Part shown: one piece after another, positions 32,836 to 42,961 of the stretch
Numbering within the stretch: position 1 is the first letter of the stretch
How the letters are laid out: each line of letters opens with the position of its first letter
Assembly: GCA_024516155.1 (NCBI GenBank)
Contig: JAJJXM010000040.1
Location: 248,001 to 312,000, forward strand
Reading direction: 5' to 3'
Length of the DNA stretch: 64,000 bases
Origin: Pyronema omphalodes
Taxonomy: Eukaryota; Ascomycota; Pezizomycetes; Pezizales; Pyronemataceae
The notes under the pieces: model-generated
What the model saw: the letters and a program-made list of their open reading frames with translations, nothing else
Databases searched by the model: none
Told to the model about the DNA's origin: nothing
Position numbers and translations under genes: made by a program

Positions 32836-32940
32836 TAAGCCACCAATCAGGGGTGTTGTATTGGATTCCCTGGCTGTTGTATACATATGTGAGTATGAGT
32901 GGGATGACAATGACGATGACATCAGATGATGCGATGTTCC

Positions 32941-33055
32941 AATCTGTCAATGTTTCAAACTGTCTATCTTCCCATCTGTCAATCTGTCAATCTGTCAATC
33001 TGTCAATCTGTCAATCTGTCAATCTGTCAATCTGTCTATCTGTCTATCTTTCAAT
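32941..33055. repeat. (AATCTGTC)n octamer array
   Basis: About fourteen units of AATCTGTC with TATCTGTC variants at both edges. Confidence 0.9.
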
Positions 33056-33510
33056 CCGCCGTGCCGTGATTCAGTATATAGGTCAATTATCACATCCCTC
33101 AAAAAATACATTCTCTGTAAGTCTAAAGTGGTCGATATATAATTCCATACTACGCAATATACAATTGCAAACGACAATATGGGGGGGAAAAAAAGGAAGA
33201 ATTTCTGATCCATAATTATTCCTAGTTTATATGTATGATGATATCGAAACATTCTATGAAAAAAATGCAATTGACAAAAAAAAAAAACTAATGTCTGCCG
33301 GATCGTTTTCTGTTTCTGTTTTTTTTTTCTCAACTCCAAGGCTCCAAGGCTCCAAGTCTCCATGTGTCCAAAGTCTTCAGGTCTTCGGGTCTTCAACGTC
33401 TTAAGTCTTCAAGTCATCTCATCTCCGCCAAAAAACCAGTCAAGTTCATTTCCTTTAATAAAAATGTACATTTTGCATCCTCAGCATGGCACTCAATGAG
33501 AGCGGTCTAT

Positions 33511-34318
33511 CTAAGCATCGAGACGAGCGGGGAAGGTTCCGTTCTCTATTTATATATGTTAGTAAATTATCCATATATCCAACCCAAACCTCTGAACGTT
33601 TCCCAATTTCATATGATCCAATCCCAGGAAAGGCCAGAAACGGAAGATCTAAAAAAACTAGTCCGGATACGTACCACGCTGGTTGTCCCATCTCTCAATC
33701 CAAGAGTTGGGGCAAAGAGACCGGAAGGCGTGGTAGAACTGCTTGCAGGGGGTGAATTCCTCGCCCTTGACGTTAATGCACTTGTGGTAGTCGACGTAGT
33801 TCTGCCAGCACTGTAATAATCCGGTCAGTCGTTTGCGATGATGGTGATTTGGGCGTGGGGGGTACGGACGTGCTTGGTCTGGTTCATGTTGGGAAAGCGG
33901 GCATCGAAGCCTAACATAGTTGTTAGTAAAGGGTGTCCTTCTTCGTAATATCAGGCCGTTCCGTCATTGCTCAAGGTCCATCCGGTCGCTCGCTGGGATT
34001 GTCGTGGTTGCTTTGCTTGCTTGCTTGTTTCGCTGCACTGCACTGCACGGCATTGCGTTCGCACGCTTCAACGCTTAAACGCCTCGGACGCTTCGGATGT
34101 CTCGTACACCTCGCTTCGTTCAATCCGCTCGCTTCATGTCCCAGTGCAGGTGTTGTCGGAATTGCGGGCAGTGCAAGCATCACAAGTCGCCGCTAATCCC
34201 AGGGCGGAGAAGCGGATGTATCTTTCGCAATCGAACTCCCGAGTAAAAGAAGGGCGTTTTGTGTCCATACCGGCAGTCACGAACTTGAAGGGCTTAGTCT
34301 CGCGTTCCTCGTCGGCCA
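33511..34318 (-). CDS. COX12: Cytochrome c oxidase subunit VIb (Cox12)
   Basis: Four exons, 34318-34270, 33910-33870, 33810-33675 and 33545-33511, give 86 aa, the normal length. Cox12 is a small intermembrane-space subunit of complex IV. The twin-cysteine motif is intact: Cys31-x9-Cys41 (CWQNYVDYHKC) and Cys52-x10-Cys63, the CX9C-CX10C pattern of this subunit. Upstream is the conserved GFDARFPNMNQTKH and downstream WIERWDNQRE and GTFPARLD. Introns are 359, 59 and 129 nt. The first is long, the second uses donor GTCCGT, and the last has a perfect TACTAAC branch site. Divergent from COX11 across 233 bp. Confidence 0.95.
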
Positions 34319-34551
34319 TTGTTTCGGTTGTTGTTGGTGCGTGTAGCGGAGAGTGGAGATGTTGGTTAAGTTGGGGTGATGAGACGAGACGAGAAAAGTC
34401 GGGTCAGTGGTGGGTATGGGATGGGGGGAACCGGCGGACGGTTGCAGCATCACGGCAACAAAATTTGGTTTACCCGGCCCAACACCACGGCTACAGTTCC
34501 CGAATATTGGCGCGTTACGGCACGTTTGTCGAAGATCCTAACATAAAACAA
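34319..34551. promoter_or_regulatory. Bidirectional COX12/COX11 promoter
   Basis: Only 233 bp separate the start codons of two cytochrome c oxidase genes on opposite strands. ATTGG at 34506-34510 is a CCAAT box on the minus strand. CCAAT is the target of the Hap2/3/5 complex, which controls respiratory genes in fungi. A G-rich patch (about 34405-34440) is the other visible element. Confidence 0.65.
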
Positions 34552-35360
34552 ATGGCGAATCCGGGAAGGGTATTACCGTCACTGTTAAAGTCGCAGTGGA
34601 GGAACGTCGCTACGAAATGGAACGGTTCAGCGGGTAGACAGGCGAACGACGCCTTCAGAAACGTGAAGCAGCAGCAACAATTCTTTTCAAGTACACCGCT
34701 ACGGACGGCTCAACCTCTGCGGCAGGCTCCGAATTACAGAGCGCAATATCGCAAGAAGAATGCGGACATTGGATATTACATGTTGAGGTCAGTGCAATCA
34801 TTGGAGTTGATCCGGGCAATGGCTGACAGTTTTTCTCCAGTGTGACGATTGCCACTCTTACTCTCTCTTACGCTTCCGTACCTCTCTACCGTGCTATCTG
34901 TCAGCGAACAGGATATGGAGGTGTTCCTATCACCGACCAGACTCGGTTCACCCCCGACAAACTTGTCCCAGTAGAGGGCGCGAAGCGTATCCGTGTGACA
35001 TTTGCATCATCGGTTTCTGACCTGTTGGACTGGAAGTTTACACCTCAGCAGAAGGAGGTCAGAGTTTTGCCCGGAGAGACTGCTTTGGCATTCTACACGG
35101 CTACGAATAAGAGCAAGGACGATATTATTGGAGTCGCAACTTACTCTGTCAGTCCTGGACAGGTTGCTCCCTACTTTAGCAAGATCCAGTGTTTCTGCTT
35201 CGAGGAGCAGAAGCTTAACGCTGGAGAGACTGTCGATATGCCCGTATTTTTCTTCATTGACCCTGATTTCTTGGAGGACCCCCAAATGAAGGGAATTGAT
35301 ACCGTAACTTTGAGTTACACTTTCTTTAGTGAGCCGACCCTACCCGCTGCCTATGGCTGA
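34552..35360 (+). CDS. COX11: Cytochrome c oxidase assembly protein Cox11 (copper chaperone)
   Basis: Exons 34552-34787 and 34841-35360 with a 53-nt intron (CTGAC branch) give 251 aa. Cox11 (CtaG family) delivers copper to the CuB site of Cox1 from the inner mitochondrial membrane. The N-terminal 60 residues are basic and Ser/Gln-rich, as in a mitochondrial presequence. One membrane span (VTIATLTLSYASVPLYRAIC) ends in the conserved Cys99, followed by QRTGYGG. The copper-binding CFCF motif is at residues 196-199 (KIQCFCFEEQ), and VFFFIDPDF marks the conserved C-terminal region. The frame is open further upstream, but 34552 is the first ATG giving a normal presequence. Confidence 0.95.
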
Positions 35361-35756
35361 TCATTCTAACCGCCGGGCAGAGTCCAAATCCGATGAGAAT
35401 AGTGTTATCAGGCCACTTCCCCCGAAGGCCTAATAAAGAGATGGATGACAATTGTAAACTTGTACAACAGCAAAAATTATAGACGGTGGGATCTTGTATG
35501 ATATCAGAGGTCGGTGTTTTTGTTTTCACATTAATTTAAATCTACTCTCAACCAACTCGAGGAGGTGGGGCATTCCATTCGGAGCTGGTATGGTGGGGCA
35601 GTGGGGCACGAGTGACGACCGGTGTAGTATCGGTTGTACTCGGCGCCAAGAACGGAAGACGTGCGGTAATAGCACACGAGTCGCGAGAAAGAACATGGGA
35701 TAAGAAGAAGGCAGTAGCACCCCTCCATTCCCCACTACAACTCCACAAACCTCATC
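35361..35756. promoter_or_regulatory. COX11-ETFA intergenic region
   Basis: 396 bp containing the 3' UTR of COX11 and the promoter and leader of the ETF-alpha gene. Nothing else is seen. Confidence 0.5.
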
Positions 35757-36845
35757 ATGCTCGCCAACAGAATCGTCCCTCGGGCGCTATCGAAGTTGCG
35801 TCCCAATGCCACTTATACTACCGTTTCGCGTCTTTTGAGCACTCTCGCCGTGCTTGAGCACCGCGGCGGCAAAGTCTCCGCCGGTTCGCTTCCCAGCATC
35901 AGCGCCGCCGTTGCCATCGGAGGTCCAGTTACTGCATTTGTTGCTGGATCCGACTCAGCCGCTGTCGCAGCTGAGGCTGCTAAGCTCGAAGGTGTCTCCA
36001 AAGTCCTTCACGTTCCCAACGGAGCTTACGACAAGGTGCTACAGCATCCCATCTACACCCCGCCATATGCATACTAAACACCTCCCCAGGGCATGCCCGA
36101 GAACTTTGCGCCCCTTCTCGCCGAGAACATCAAGGCTGGAGGCTTTACTCACGTTGTTTGCGCCCACTCTGCCTTCGGCAAGAACATCATGCCCCGCGTG
36201 TCCGCCCTTCTCGACGTTCAGCAGATTTCCGACATCACCGCCGTGAAGGACCAGAACACCTTTGTTCGCCCCATCTACGCTGGTAATGCCATTGCTACCG
36301 TCAAGTCCTCCCAGGCTACCAACATCATCACCGTCCGTGGTACCGCCTTTGCCCCTGCCGCCGAGGGATCCAACGCCGCCCCCATCGAGCAGTCCACCGT
36401 TGACCCCAACGCTCCCCAGCTCTGCGAGTGGGTCGAGGAGAACCTCGCCAAGTCCGAGCGCCCTGACCTTGCTACCGCTTCCAAGGTTGTTTCTGGAGGA
36501 CGTGGTCTTAAGGACAAGGAGAACTTTGACAAGTACATGCCTCCTTTGGCCGATGCCCTTGGAGCTGCTATCGGAGCTTCCCGTGCCGCTGTCGATGCTG
36601 GATTCGCCGACAACAGTTTGCAGGTTGGACAGACTGGAAAGGTTGTTGCTCCTCAGCTTTACATGGCTGTTGGAATTTCCGGAGCTATCCAGCATTTGGC
36701 TGGAATGAAGGACTCTAAGGTCATTGCTGCTATCAACAAGGATGCCGATGCCCCCATCTTCCAGGTTGCTGATGTTGGTTTGGTCGCTGACCTCTTCACC
36801 GCGGTGCCTGAGTTGACTACTAAGTTGGAGGCGGAGAAGAAATAA
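35757..36845 (+). CDS. Electron transfer flavoprotein alpha subunit
   Basis: Exons 35757-36035 and 36090-36845 with a 54-nt intron give 344 aa. ETF-alpha pairs with ETF-beta in the mitochondrial matrix, taking electrons from acyl-CoA and other dehydrogenases and passing them to ETF:ubiquinone oxidoreductase. The N-terminal 25 residues look like a presequence ([11 protein letters not shown]). The C-terminal FAD-binding domain shows the ETFA signatures [19 protein letters not shown] and [20 protein letters not shown]. Coding sequence is strongly codon-biased, consistent with high expression. A 327-codon antisense ORF over this gene is a shadow of that bias. Confidence 0.96.
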
Positions 36846-37519
36846 TCGGTGGGCTGGGTGTATGACTAGCATAGATACATGATTATGATTTCTACGTTTA
36901 GCGTGGGATATTATGGCGTTTTGGAATTGCATTTTAAGCCATTGAGTACCACTGTACCATTGCATATTTATCCCACGTAATTGAGTTTTTGGAAACCCAA
37001 ATAACGTCATGACTGCACACAACCCTAGTGAAATAAGGGACTAGAACTTGAGGGGCTAGACCGGATTAGGAAAGATTAAACACACGTAAAGCCGTTACAC
37101 ATCGCTATGTAAACTGATGATCAAGTGATGCGAAACCCCACGCAACCGGTAGTTTTATAGCAGGTGTCAAATATTCCTTGTACGGGTTTCAGGAACTGAG
37201 AGTGTTGTGCTCCGTCGGCCTTTTGCAATCCCCAATCACGAGTGATCGCGCTTCGACATCTCGTTCTGCCAACACCTCTACCATCCACAAACTCACGTTT
37301 CTATTAACATCAATTTTCTCTTTCCATTCCCCACAAGCTATAACCGGTAGTCTCCCATCGATCCTGCTGTTGTTCTGCACCTCACGCGACTACCATCACT
37401 GTTTATCACTCATCGCCAAGCCACACTTCGCAACTAAGAAAATCACGACGTCGGGGCCCTCATAGCCGCGCCCGCTCTCGCTCGCGCCGCACCGAGAAAC
37501 CCCACGCCCTTTCGCCACG
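36846..37519. promoter_or_regulatory. ETFA-MRPL6 intergenic region
   Basis: 674 bp: 3' UTR of the ETF-alpha gene, then the promoter of the ribosomal protein gene. No additional feature is supported. Confidence 0.45.
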
Positions 37520-38392
37520 ATGTTTCGCCCCGCCATTCAAGCCCGCGGCTTCAGCAGCACCGCTGCGGTCGGCAGCAAGATCGGAAGAGCACCTATTACA
37601 CTTCCTCCGAGTGTTACCGTCACTAAAATTCCCGCTCCTCCAAGTGTCGGAAGACAACAGGCTCAGGCTACTATGTAACCTCCCCTTCTCCGGCGCGTCC
37701 CTTGGATGCACTGAAATCTTGTTCCGAAGCACGGCAACTCCCAGGCAAAGTCTAGCGAAGCAATGGGGAGAGGAATAGGAGCAGGACAGGAGCAAGACCA
37801 GAGCGAAACGAAGCTGACCGGTTCTACTATAGCAAAATTAAAGGACCTCTCGGCGAACTTACCCTTCCCTACCCCAGCTTCCTTACCGTGGATATCGACG
37901 AGACAGCCCGCAAGCTTACGGTAACCCCCGATGACGCCGGTGTTCGTGAGCAGCGCGCAATGTGGGGATCCACCCGAGCTCGTCTCCAGAACCATGTTAC
38001 CGGTGTATCTGAGGGACATGTTGCCATTTTGCGGTTGGTAGGAGTTGGTTACAGGGCGAGTATTGAGGATGGAGGAAAGATTGTGAACTTGAAGGTTCAG
38101 TACGCTCACCCTGTTGAACTACCTGTACCAGAGGGAGTGAAGGCCAGCACCCCACAGCCGACTAGAATTTTACTAGAGGGAGCCAATAAGGAGGTTGTGA
38201 AACAGTTTGCCGCGGATATTAGAGAGTGGAGAAAGCCGGAACCATACAAGGGAAAGGTAAGGACTATGACGGGATTTTGGAAATCTCAGAGATTCGGGCA
38301 GAGAATTCGTGGGGAAATATGGCTGACTTGGGGGACAGGGTATCTTCGTCAACGACGAGACAATCAAGCTCAAGCAGCGCAAGATCAAATAA
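37520..38392 (+). CDS. Mitochondrial large-subunit ribosomal protein L6 (uL6m)
   Basis: Exons 37520-37674, 37833-38256 and 38339-38392 give 210 aa. The protein has a mitochondrial presequence (MFRPAIQARGFSSTAAVGSK) followed by the uL6 fold. Recognisable blocks are IKGPLGELTLPYPS, HVAILRLVGVGYRAS and the C-terminal GIFVNDETIKLKQRKIK, which corresponds to the KGKGI...R.K end of bacterial L6. Introns are 158 and 82 nt, both with CTGAC branch sites. Without the last short exon the conserved C-terminus would be lost, so three exons are needed. It is the fourth consecutive gene for a mitochondrial protein. Confidence 0.93.
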
Positions 38393-39396
38393 ATTTGTGC
38401 GCTTTTCTGTGGGGCGCTATTTATGGCGGTGGGTGTTCTTGTATTATATCTATAGAGCTTGGATGGGCAAAAAAAGTCATCGGGTTTGTACACAATTTAC
38501 AGAGTGGGGTCATTTGGCGTTCAACGGCGATGTCTCGAGTATTTTGGACCGAAATGATAATTATGAATCGGATTCCAAATCCTCCTTTAGACCTTTAAAA
38601 ATAAGCAGCTCCGGATTTATGGAATATCGATTGTCAGCATCCTCAGCTCAATACTTCATCAGGCTGGGAAATAAACACACCTAATTGGCACGTACCTCCG
38701 AAATACGGTAGCTGATAAGTACACTCTACATATTCATGTAGATGTTGAGTACAAGTTAGGATGCCGAAATCTATATTGAAAGTCCGGACCGTCTTCCTGC
38801 TTCTCCTCAGAGTGTCACCTTGTAAACTCGAAGAAATTTGGAATAATTCATTACCTAGAAATACAAATCTCTAGAATAAAACCATCCAAACAATCACTGG
38901 CTGTAATTTATTCCCAATAATGGACGTTCCTGAGCATTTAAGCCTCCGCCAAGATATGACGTTAATAAGAACGCCAATCCTTTCTTGGTATAGTCGTGTC
39001 TGACCTCGACGTTCACGTTACACACGCACTTTGAGCTCTGCACCTTACATTGTGCAAAACTAGTGGCATTGCTGCATTGTGTATAGCTACAGCGAATTAA
39101 TTCCAGTCTGTAATAATTGAATCTAAACAAATTGGCCAGATTTCAATTCGTGTCCTGAGATCTGTATGTAGAGCTGATTGACACTGATGTCAGGCGTGAT
39201 AGTCTTTTAGCTATGAGGCTCGATGGATCCATCATAAAGGCCACCTTTCTGCTCGCAACCGAAATTGTGGTCCCGCTTCACAGCAACCACAAAGTGAACC
39301 AACTGACTCGGACACCATACCCCAAATTTTGAGCGAAATCCCGTCGGCTCGCTTCCAACCTTCTCCACCCCACTCGCGTCATCTCCGCAGATCATA
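38393..39396. promoter_or_regulatory. MRPL6-EMP47 intergenic region
   Basis: About 1 kb with no coding signal. It should contain the promoter of the lectin gene in its right part. Only short spurious ORFs are present. Confidence 0.45.
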
Positions 39397-41002
39397 ATGA
39401 AGCTTCTTTGGAGCTTGTCATTACTAGCTATCCCAGCTGTACAAGCTGTACAATACCACGTTGACACCGATTACTCAATAGGAGCACGACACCCGTGAGT
39501 GCATCCAGCGTGTACCTGTCATCGGCTGGAGCTCTAATACCCCCGCAGTATCTCAGAAGACCATCGGACTCTCCCCGGTTTCCAAATATTTGGATCTCCT
39601 CAACTCCTCAGCGATCGCGTTATCCTTACTCCCCCCGCCCCCGGAAACCAGCGTGTCGGTCTATGGAGCAACACACCGAACCCTCACGACGAATGGCACT
39701 TGACCTCCGAGTTCCGGGCGAACGGTGGGGAGCGTCCAGGAGGTAGCTTACACATTTGGTACACCTCACGTGGTGGTATGGGAGGAACTGGAACAGAGTC
39801 TATCTACACAGCAAAACCATTCGACGGTCTAGCACTGGTGATAGATTCCCACATTGGACATGGAAGCGTTCGTGGTTACTTAAACGATGGATCCAAGGAT
39901 TTTTCTCAGCACCATAACCCGGCATCATTGGCATTTGGACACTGCAGCTTCGATTACCGCAACAAGGGTTCTTTGTCAAAGATTACTATGATGCAGAGTG
40001 CGAACCAGCTCAGGGTAGATGTGGATGGACAGCAGTGTTTCCAGACCAGCGAAGCTAAACTACCAAGAGGCTACTTCTGGGGTATTACTGCCGCCACTAC
40101 TGAGCAGCCGGATAGCTTTGAGCTCTTCAACTTCATCCTAAGTGGGCCTGCCAGCGACTTGAACCGCCCAAAGGAGCAGGTTGGTCAGCAGCAACAGCAG
40201 CAGCCTCCTGCACAGCAGAACTACCAGACTCAGCAGCAGCACGGCCAGCAGCAGGAACCTATCAAGCGCCAGATGAAGGGAACTGGAAAGCACATGCCCG
40301 CCGATAAAGAATTCGAGCGCGCTACTGGAAAGCTTCCCCACGAGGAAGACTGGGAGGAGTGGCGCCCCGAGATCTACGAGGAAGATCATGATGCTTCCTA
40401 CTACAAGGACCAGGCGTCACAGTTTGCGGATCTCCACAACAGAATCCAAGGCCTGGTATGTGTCTACCGTAACATGGAAAATGACTCGTAGTTAACAGAA
40501 AAGCAGACCCACCACCTTGCCCAGCTTCAAGAGCAGCTAGGTATGATCTATGACCGTGTTGATTCTCTTCACCACAAGGAGCAGGATGCCCGTGATGAGC
40601 AGAGACACAGCAGAGTCCTTCTCATCCCCCGTGAACAAATTGATAGAATGGAGGTGCGGTTGAACGTCGTCGAGCGTATCGCTACCGATATTGCCAGTGC
40701 TGTGGTTGCGAAGGATTACTCCGCCCACTTCGAGGATCTCAAGAAGACTTTGAATGAGCACCATAGTAACCTCTTGTTCCACGTTCCTGACACCATGCAC
40801 CAAGGTAAGGCACCTCTTATTTCCAATCTCGTGTTTATCTGTGATTGGTATAAAATACTAACTTGCTGTAACAGTCCTTGCATCCGGAGGTCCCAAGATC
40901 TGGTTAATGGTCACCATCGTGGTCTTCGTACAAGTCGCTCTGGCGGGTGGTTACATTATCTACAAGAAGAGACGTAACAGCAGTCCCAAGAAATATTTGT
41001 AA
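39397..41002 (+). CDS. L-type lectin cargo receptor (EMP47/ERGIC-53-like)
   Basis: Exons 39397-39494, 39549-40455, 40492-40804 and 40875-41002 give 481 aa. The protein cycles between ER and Golgi and recruits glycoproteins into COPII vesicles. It has a signal peptide (residues 1-17), an L-type lectin domain (LPGFQIFGS, WHLTSEFRANG, SLHIWYTS, FDGLALVIDSH, GHCSFDYRN), a Gln-rich linker, a coiled coil, one membrane span (448-469, IWLMVTIVVFVQVALAGG) and a cytosolic tail ending KKYL, a dilysine COPI retrieval signal. Introns are 54, 36 and 70 nt. The 36-nt intron is unusually short but is the only join that keeps frame and avoids an in-frame stop. Confidence 0.93.
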
Positions 41003-41591
41003 AGTTCTAATGGATTTGCTTTTGTTTGGTGGAGGTCGGTGGTTTGTTGACGATGTTGGTCAGGTTATGATTATGAAGTGTTGTTTTTTTATGCTACCTT
41101 TTGCTACAAATGCTAGCTAGGGAGTGAGATGGACAGATTGTCGGTGTGTGTTTGGTTGGTCACTGTCCCGGATGCCGTTATTAGCCAGGAAGGGAGCGGG
41201 AGTTCAATTTGTTTAAATCAAAACGCATGTCTGGGATGTTGGCAAATAAATGCATGCATGAAGATCATCTATCTTTACCCCGCATTTTTGTATCGTAGTG
41301 GTCATTGGATGAAATACATAGTCTGGGGTATTAATAGCTTAACTCGCATCATGCCCTAAGCCCTGATAATTCTCGGCTAAAAAAGCAGAACTTATGGAAC
41401 TTCTGGAACTTCAGTTGAACTTCAGTTGAACATCAGTTTACTATGTGCCTTAAAAAACTACCATTTTCCTCCATGAGTAACTGCCACAAACTCGTCGAAC
41501 CATTATGAACTCATGATTAAATATTCCTACTTTGAGTTAATGCCCAAATTTCATTACAGTAGCGCTATAGCATACCGCAGATAACCCTACT
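41003..41591. other. 3' flank of the EMP47-like gene
   Basis: About 590 bp without a coding signal; contains short repeats (GGAACTTC / GTTGAACTTCA at 41395-41430). Confidence 0.4.
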
Positions 41592-41810
41592 TCATTTTCT
41601 TACTTCTACTAGCGATTTTTGATTTGGTTTTGATTTGAATTTCTTAAACGTTCCCAACCTTAAGGCTATGACGTGTGCTATAGTTTGGAATACATTTTTG
41701 GAGGCTCTGGTTTTTTTACCCCAGGGTTTTCTACTAGCAGTAAGCGGTATATCAATTTCCTCGGCCGGTTCCTCATCAAGCGTCAAGTTCTCAAGAAGAG
41801 CCTGCATCAT
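41592..41810 (-). CDS. Small ORF of unknown function in a duplicated segment
   Basis: The minus-strand frame is open from a stop near 41843 to TAG/TAA at 41592. The first ATG gives about 72 aa beginning MMQALLENLTLDEEPAEE and ending in a basic stretch (RKPWGKKTRASKN, TFKKFKSKPNQK). The acidic-then-basic layout is protein-like, but there is no recognised family and no clear promoter. It lies in the left copy of a diverged tandem duplication; the right copy carries stops in the matching frame. It may be a fragment or pseudogene of a larger gene. Confidence 0.25.
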   Translation of the reverse strand: MMQALLENLTLDEEPAEEIDIPLTASRKPWGKKTRASKNVFQTIAHVIALRLGTFKKFKSKPNQKSLVEVRK

Positions 41811-42085
41811 CGCCTTCAACTCGTACTCGGTCAAATAATCTCAATCATTTGATTTGATTTGATCTGATTTTCTTGAACGTTCCCAACCTTAAGGTTATGA
41901 CGTATGCCACAGTCTAATTACATTTAGAGTCTCTCTGGGATCCGCCCCAGAGCGTACTTCATTTCTTGGACCTGTTGCCACCTCTCTTCCTCCTGCTGGT
42001 TTTCATTCCCGTCATTACATTTTGGAGCCCTGTTTGCTCAATAATCTCAATCACCATTATCACCAAAATCACCAAAATCATTTCC
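41615..42085. repeat. Diverged tandem duplication of about 230 bp
   Basis: 41615-41850 and 41851-42085 share the same order of landmarks: GATTTGATTT, then CTTRAACGTTCCCAACCTTAAGG, then TATGACGTRTGC, then at the end AATAATCTCAATCA. The middle parts have diverged strongly. The copies are arranged head to tail. Confidence 0.7.
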
Positions 42086-42164
42086 GTAGATTAGATCGAC
42101 ATCATGGAAGATTGCCGTCCTCGCGCGAGGTAGCATTGTCTGTAATATTATCATCGAACCCCCA

Positions 42165-42560
42165 TTATTCAGATATGGTGACTTCCCCTTGATCTGAAGA
42201 GAGCGGTATCAAAGACGAAGTTCGCAGACTAGAGCTAGGAAGGGATCTAATTGAACAGGCGAGTGTTGGTGGGGATGATGTAGGTAATGGTAAGATGCGG
42301 TGAACTCGCTCCTGGGCTGGGGTTGGGAGATCCTGGGGTTCCTGTGGTTCCTGTGGTTCCTGTGGTTCCTGTGGTTCCTGTGGTTCCTGTGGTTCCTGTG
42401 GTTCCTGTGGTTCCTGTGGTTCCTGTGGTTCCTGTGGTTCCTGTGGTTCCTGTGGTTCCTGTGGTTCCTGTGGTTCCTGTGGTTCCTGTGGTTCCTGTGG
42501 TTCCTGCTGCGGGGAGTTTTGGTTTGTGGTTTCATTATCTATGGTGTGTCTTTTCCACAT
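42165..42560 (-). CDS. Possible Gln-Glu-Pro repeat protein exon
   Basis: A 131-codon minus-strand frame from ATG 42560: [13 protein letters not shown], about nineteen QEP tripeptides, then a Pro/Ser-rich end. The frame is also open further upstream ([11 protein letters not shown]), and a Thr/Pro-rich minus-strand ORF lies at 42743-42961, so a low-complexity multi-exon gene is possible. The complementary plus-strand frame reads an implausible FLW repeat. Neither start nor splice sites are firm, and the ORF may simply reflect a 9-bp repeat that keeps all frames open. Confidence 0.25.
   Translation of the reverse strand: MWKRHTIDNETTNQNSPQQEPQEPQEPQEPQEPQEPQEPQEPQEPQEPQEPQEPQEPQEPQEPQEPQEPQEPQEPQDLPTPAQERVHRILPLPTSSPPTLACSIRSLPSSSLRTSSLIPLSSDQGEVTISE
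42338..42507. repeat. 9-bp minisatellite (GGTTCCTGT)
   Basis: About nineteen nearly perfect copies of GGTTCCTGT. The near-perfect identity points to recent expansion. Confidence 0.95.
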
Positions 42561-42961
42561 TGGGGTACGAGGAGGATCATTGGGCGTATCATACGCTGGG
42601 ATTGGGACTGGGCTCTAAGTTTTGAAGCGGGGGTAGGGAGTAGAGCGAGACATTGGGGGGGGGGGGGGGGGCTTCCTTCGGGTGTAGGAGAATATTTGGG
42701 GGTTGCAAGTGGCACTGTGGGCAGACTGGGTTGTAGCGGTGCTTAAGTCAGTTGATGATGTAGGGTTGGTGTGTTAGGGGTTGGGGCTATTGTGGGTTTG
42801 TTATACCTTGCATGCAGCATACGAGATGATATGTTGCCTTGAGTCTCAAGATGTAGTATACTAGGGGCTGGAGTTGTAGGGGTTTGAGTCATGGTGGGCG
42901 TTTGTACTGGTTGGCCGTGGGTGATGTGTTTGATATCATGATTCATGAATTCCAGTGGCAT

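Larger units (their letters stand above)
31318..33510. other. Intergenic microsatellite/minisatellite cluster
   Basis: Almost all of 31343-33060 consists of successive short-unit arrays, each itemised separately, between the lyase and COX12 genes. ORFs across it are low-complexity translations. The last 450 bp hold CTCCAAGG and GTCTTCAA repeats and the COX12 3' flank. Confidence 0.85.

Noticed and set aside
32637..33055. Regular repeats that could be taken for a CRISPR array
   Set aside because: Units are 8 bp, contiguous and without unique spacers, in a fungal genome; these are microsatellites.
36039..37022. 327-codon minus-strand ORF
   Set aside because: Antisense to the second exon of the ETF-alpha gene; Gly/Ser/Val-rich composition is the mirror of its codon bias.
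42300..42746. 148-codon plus-strand ORF with FLW repeats
   Set aside because: Arises from the 9-bp minisatellite, which keeps every frame open; a Phe-Leu-Trp polymer is implausible.
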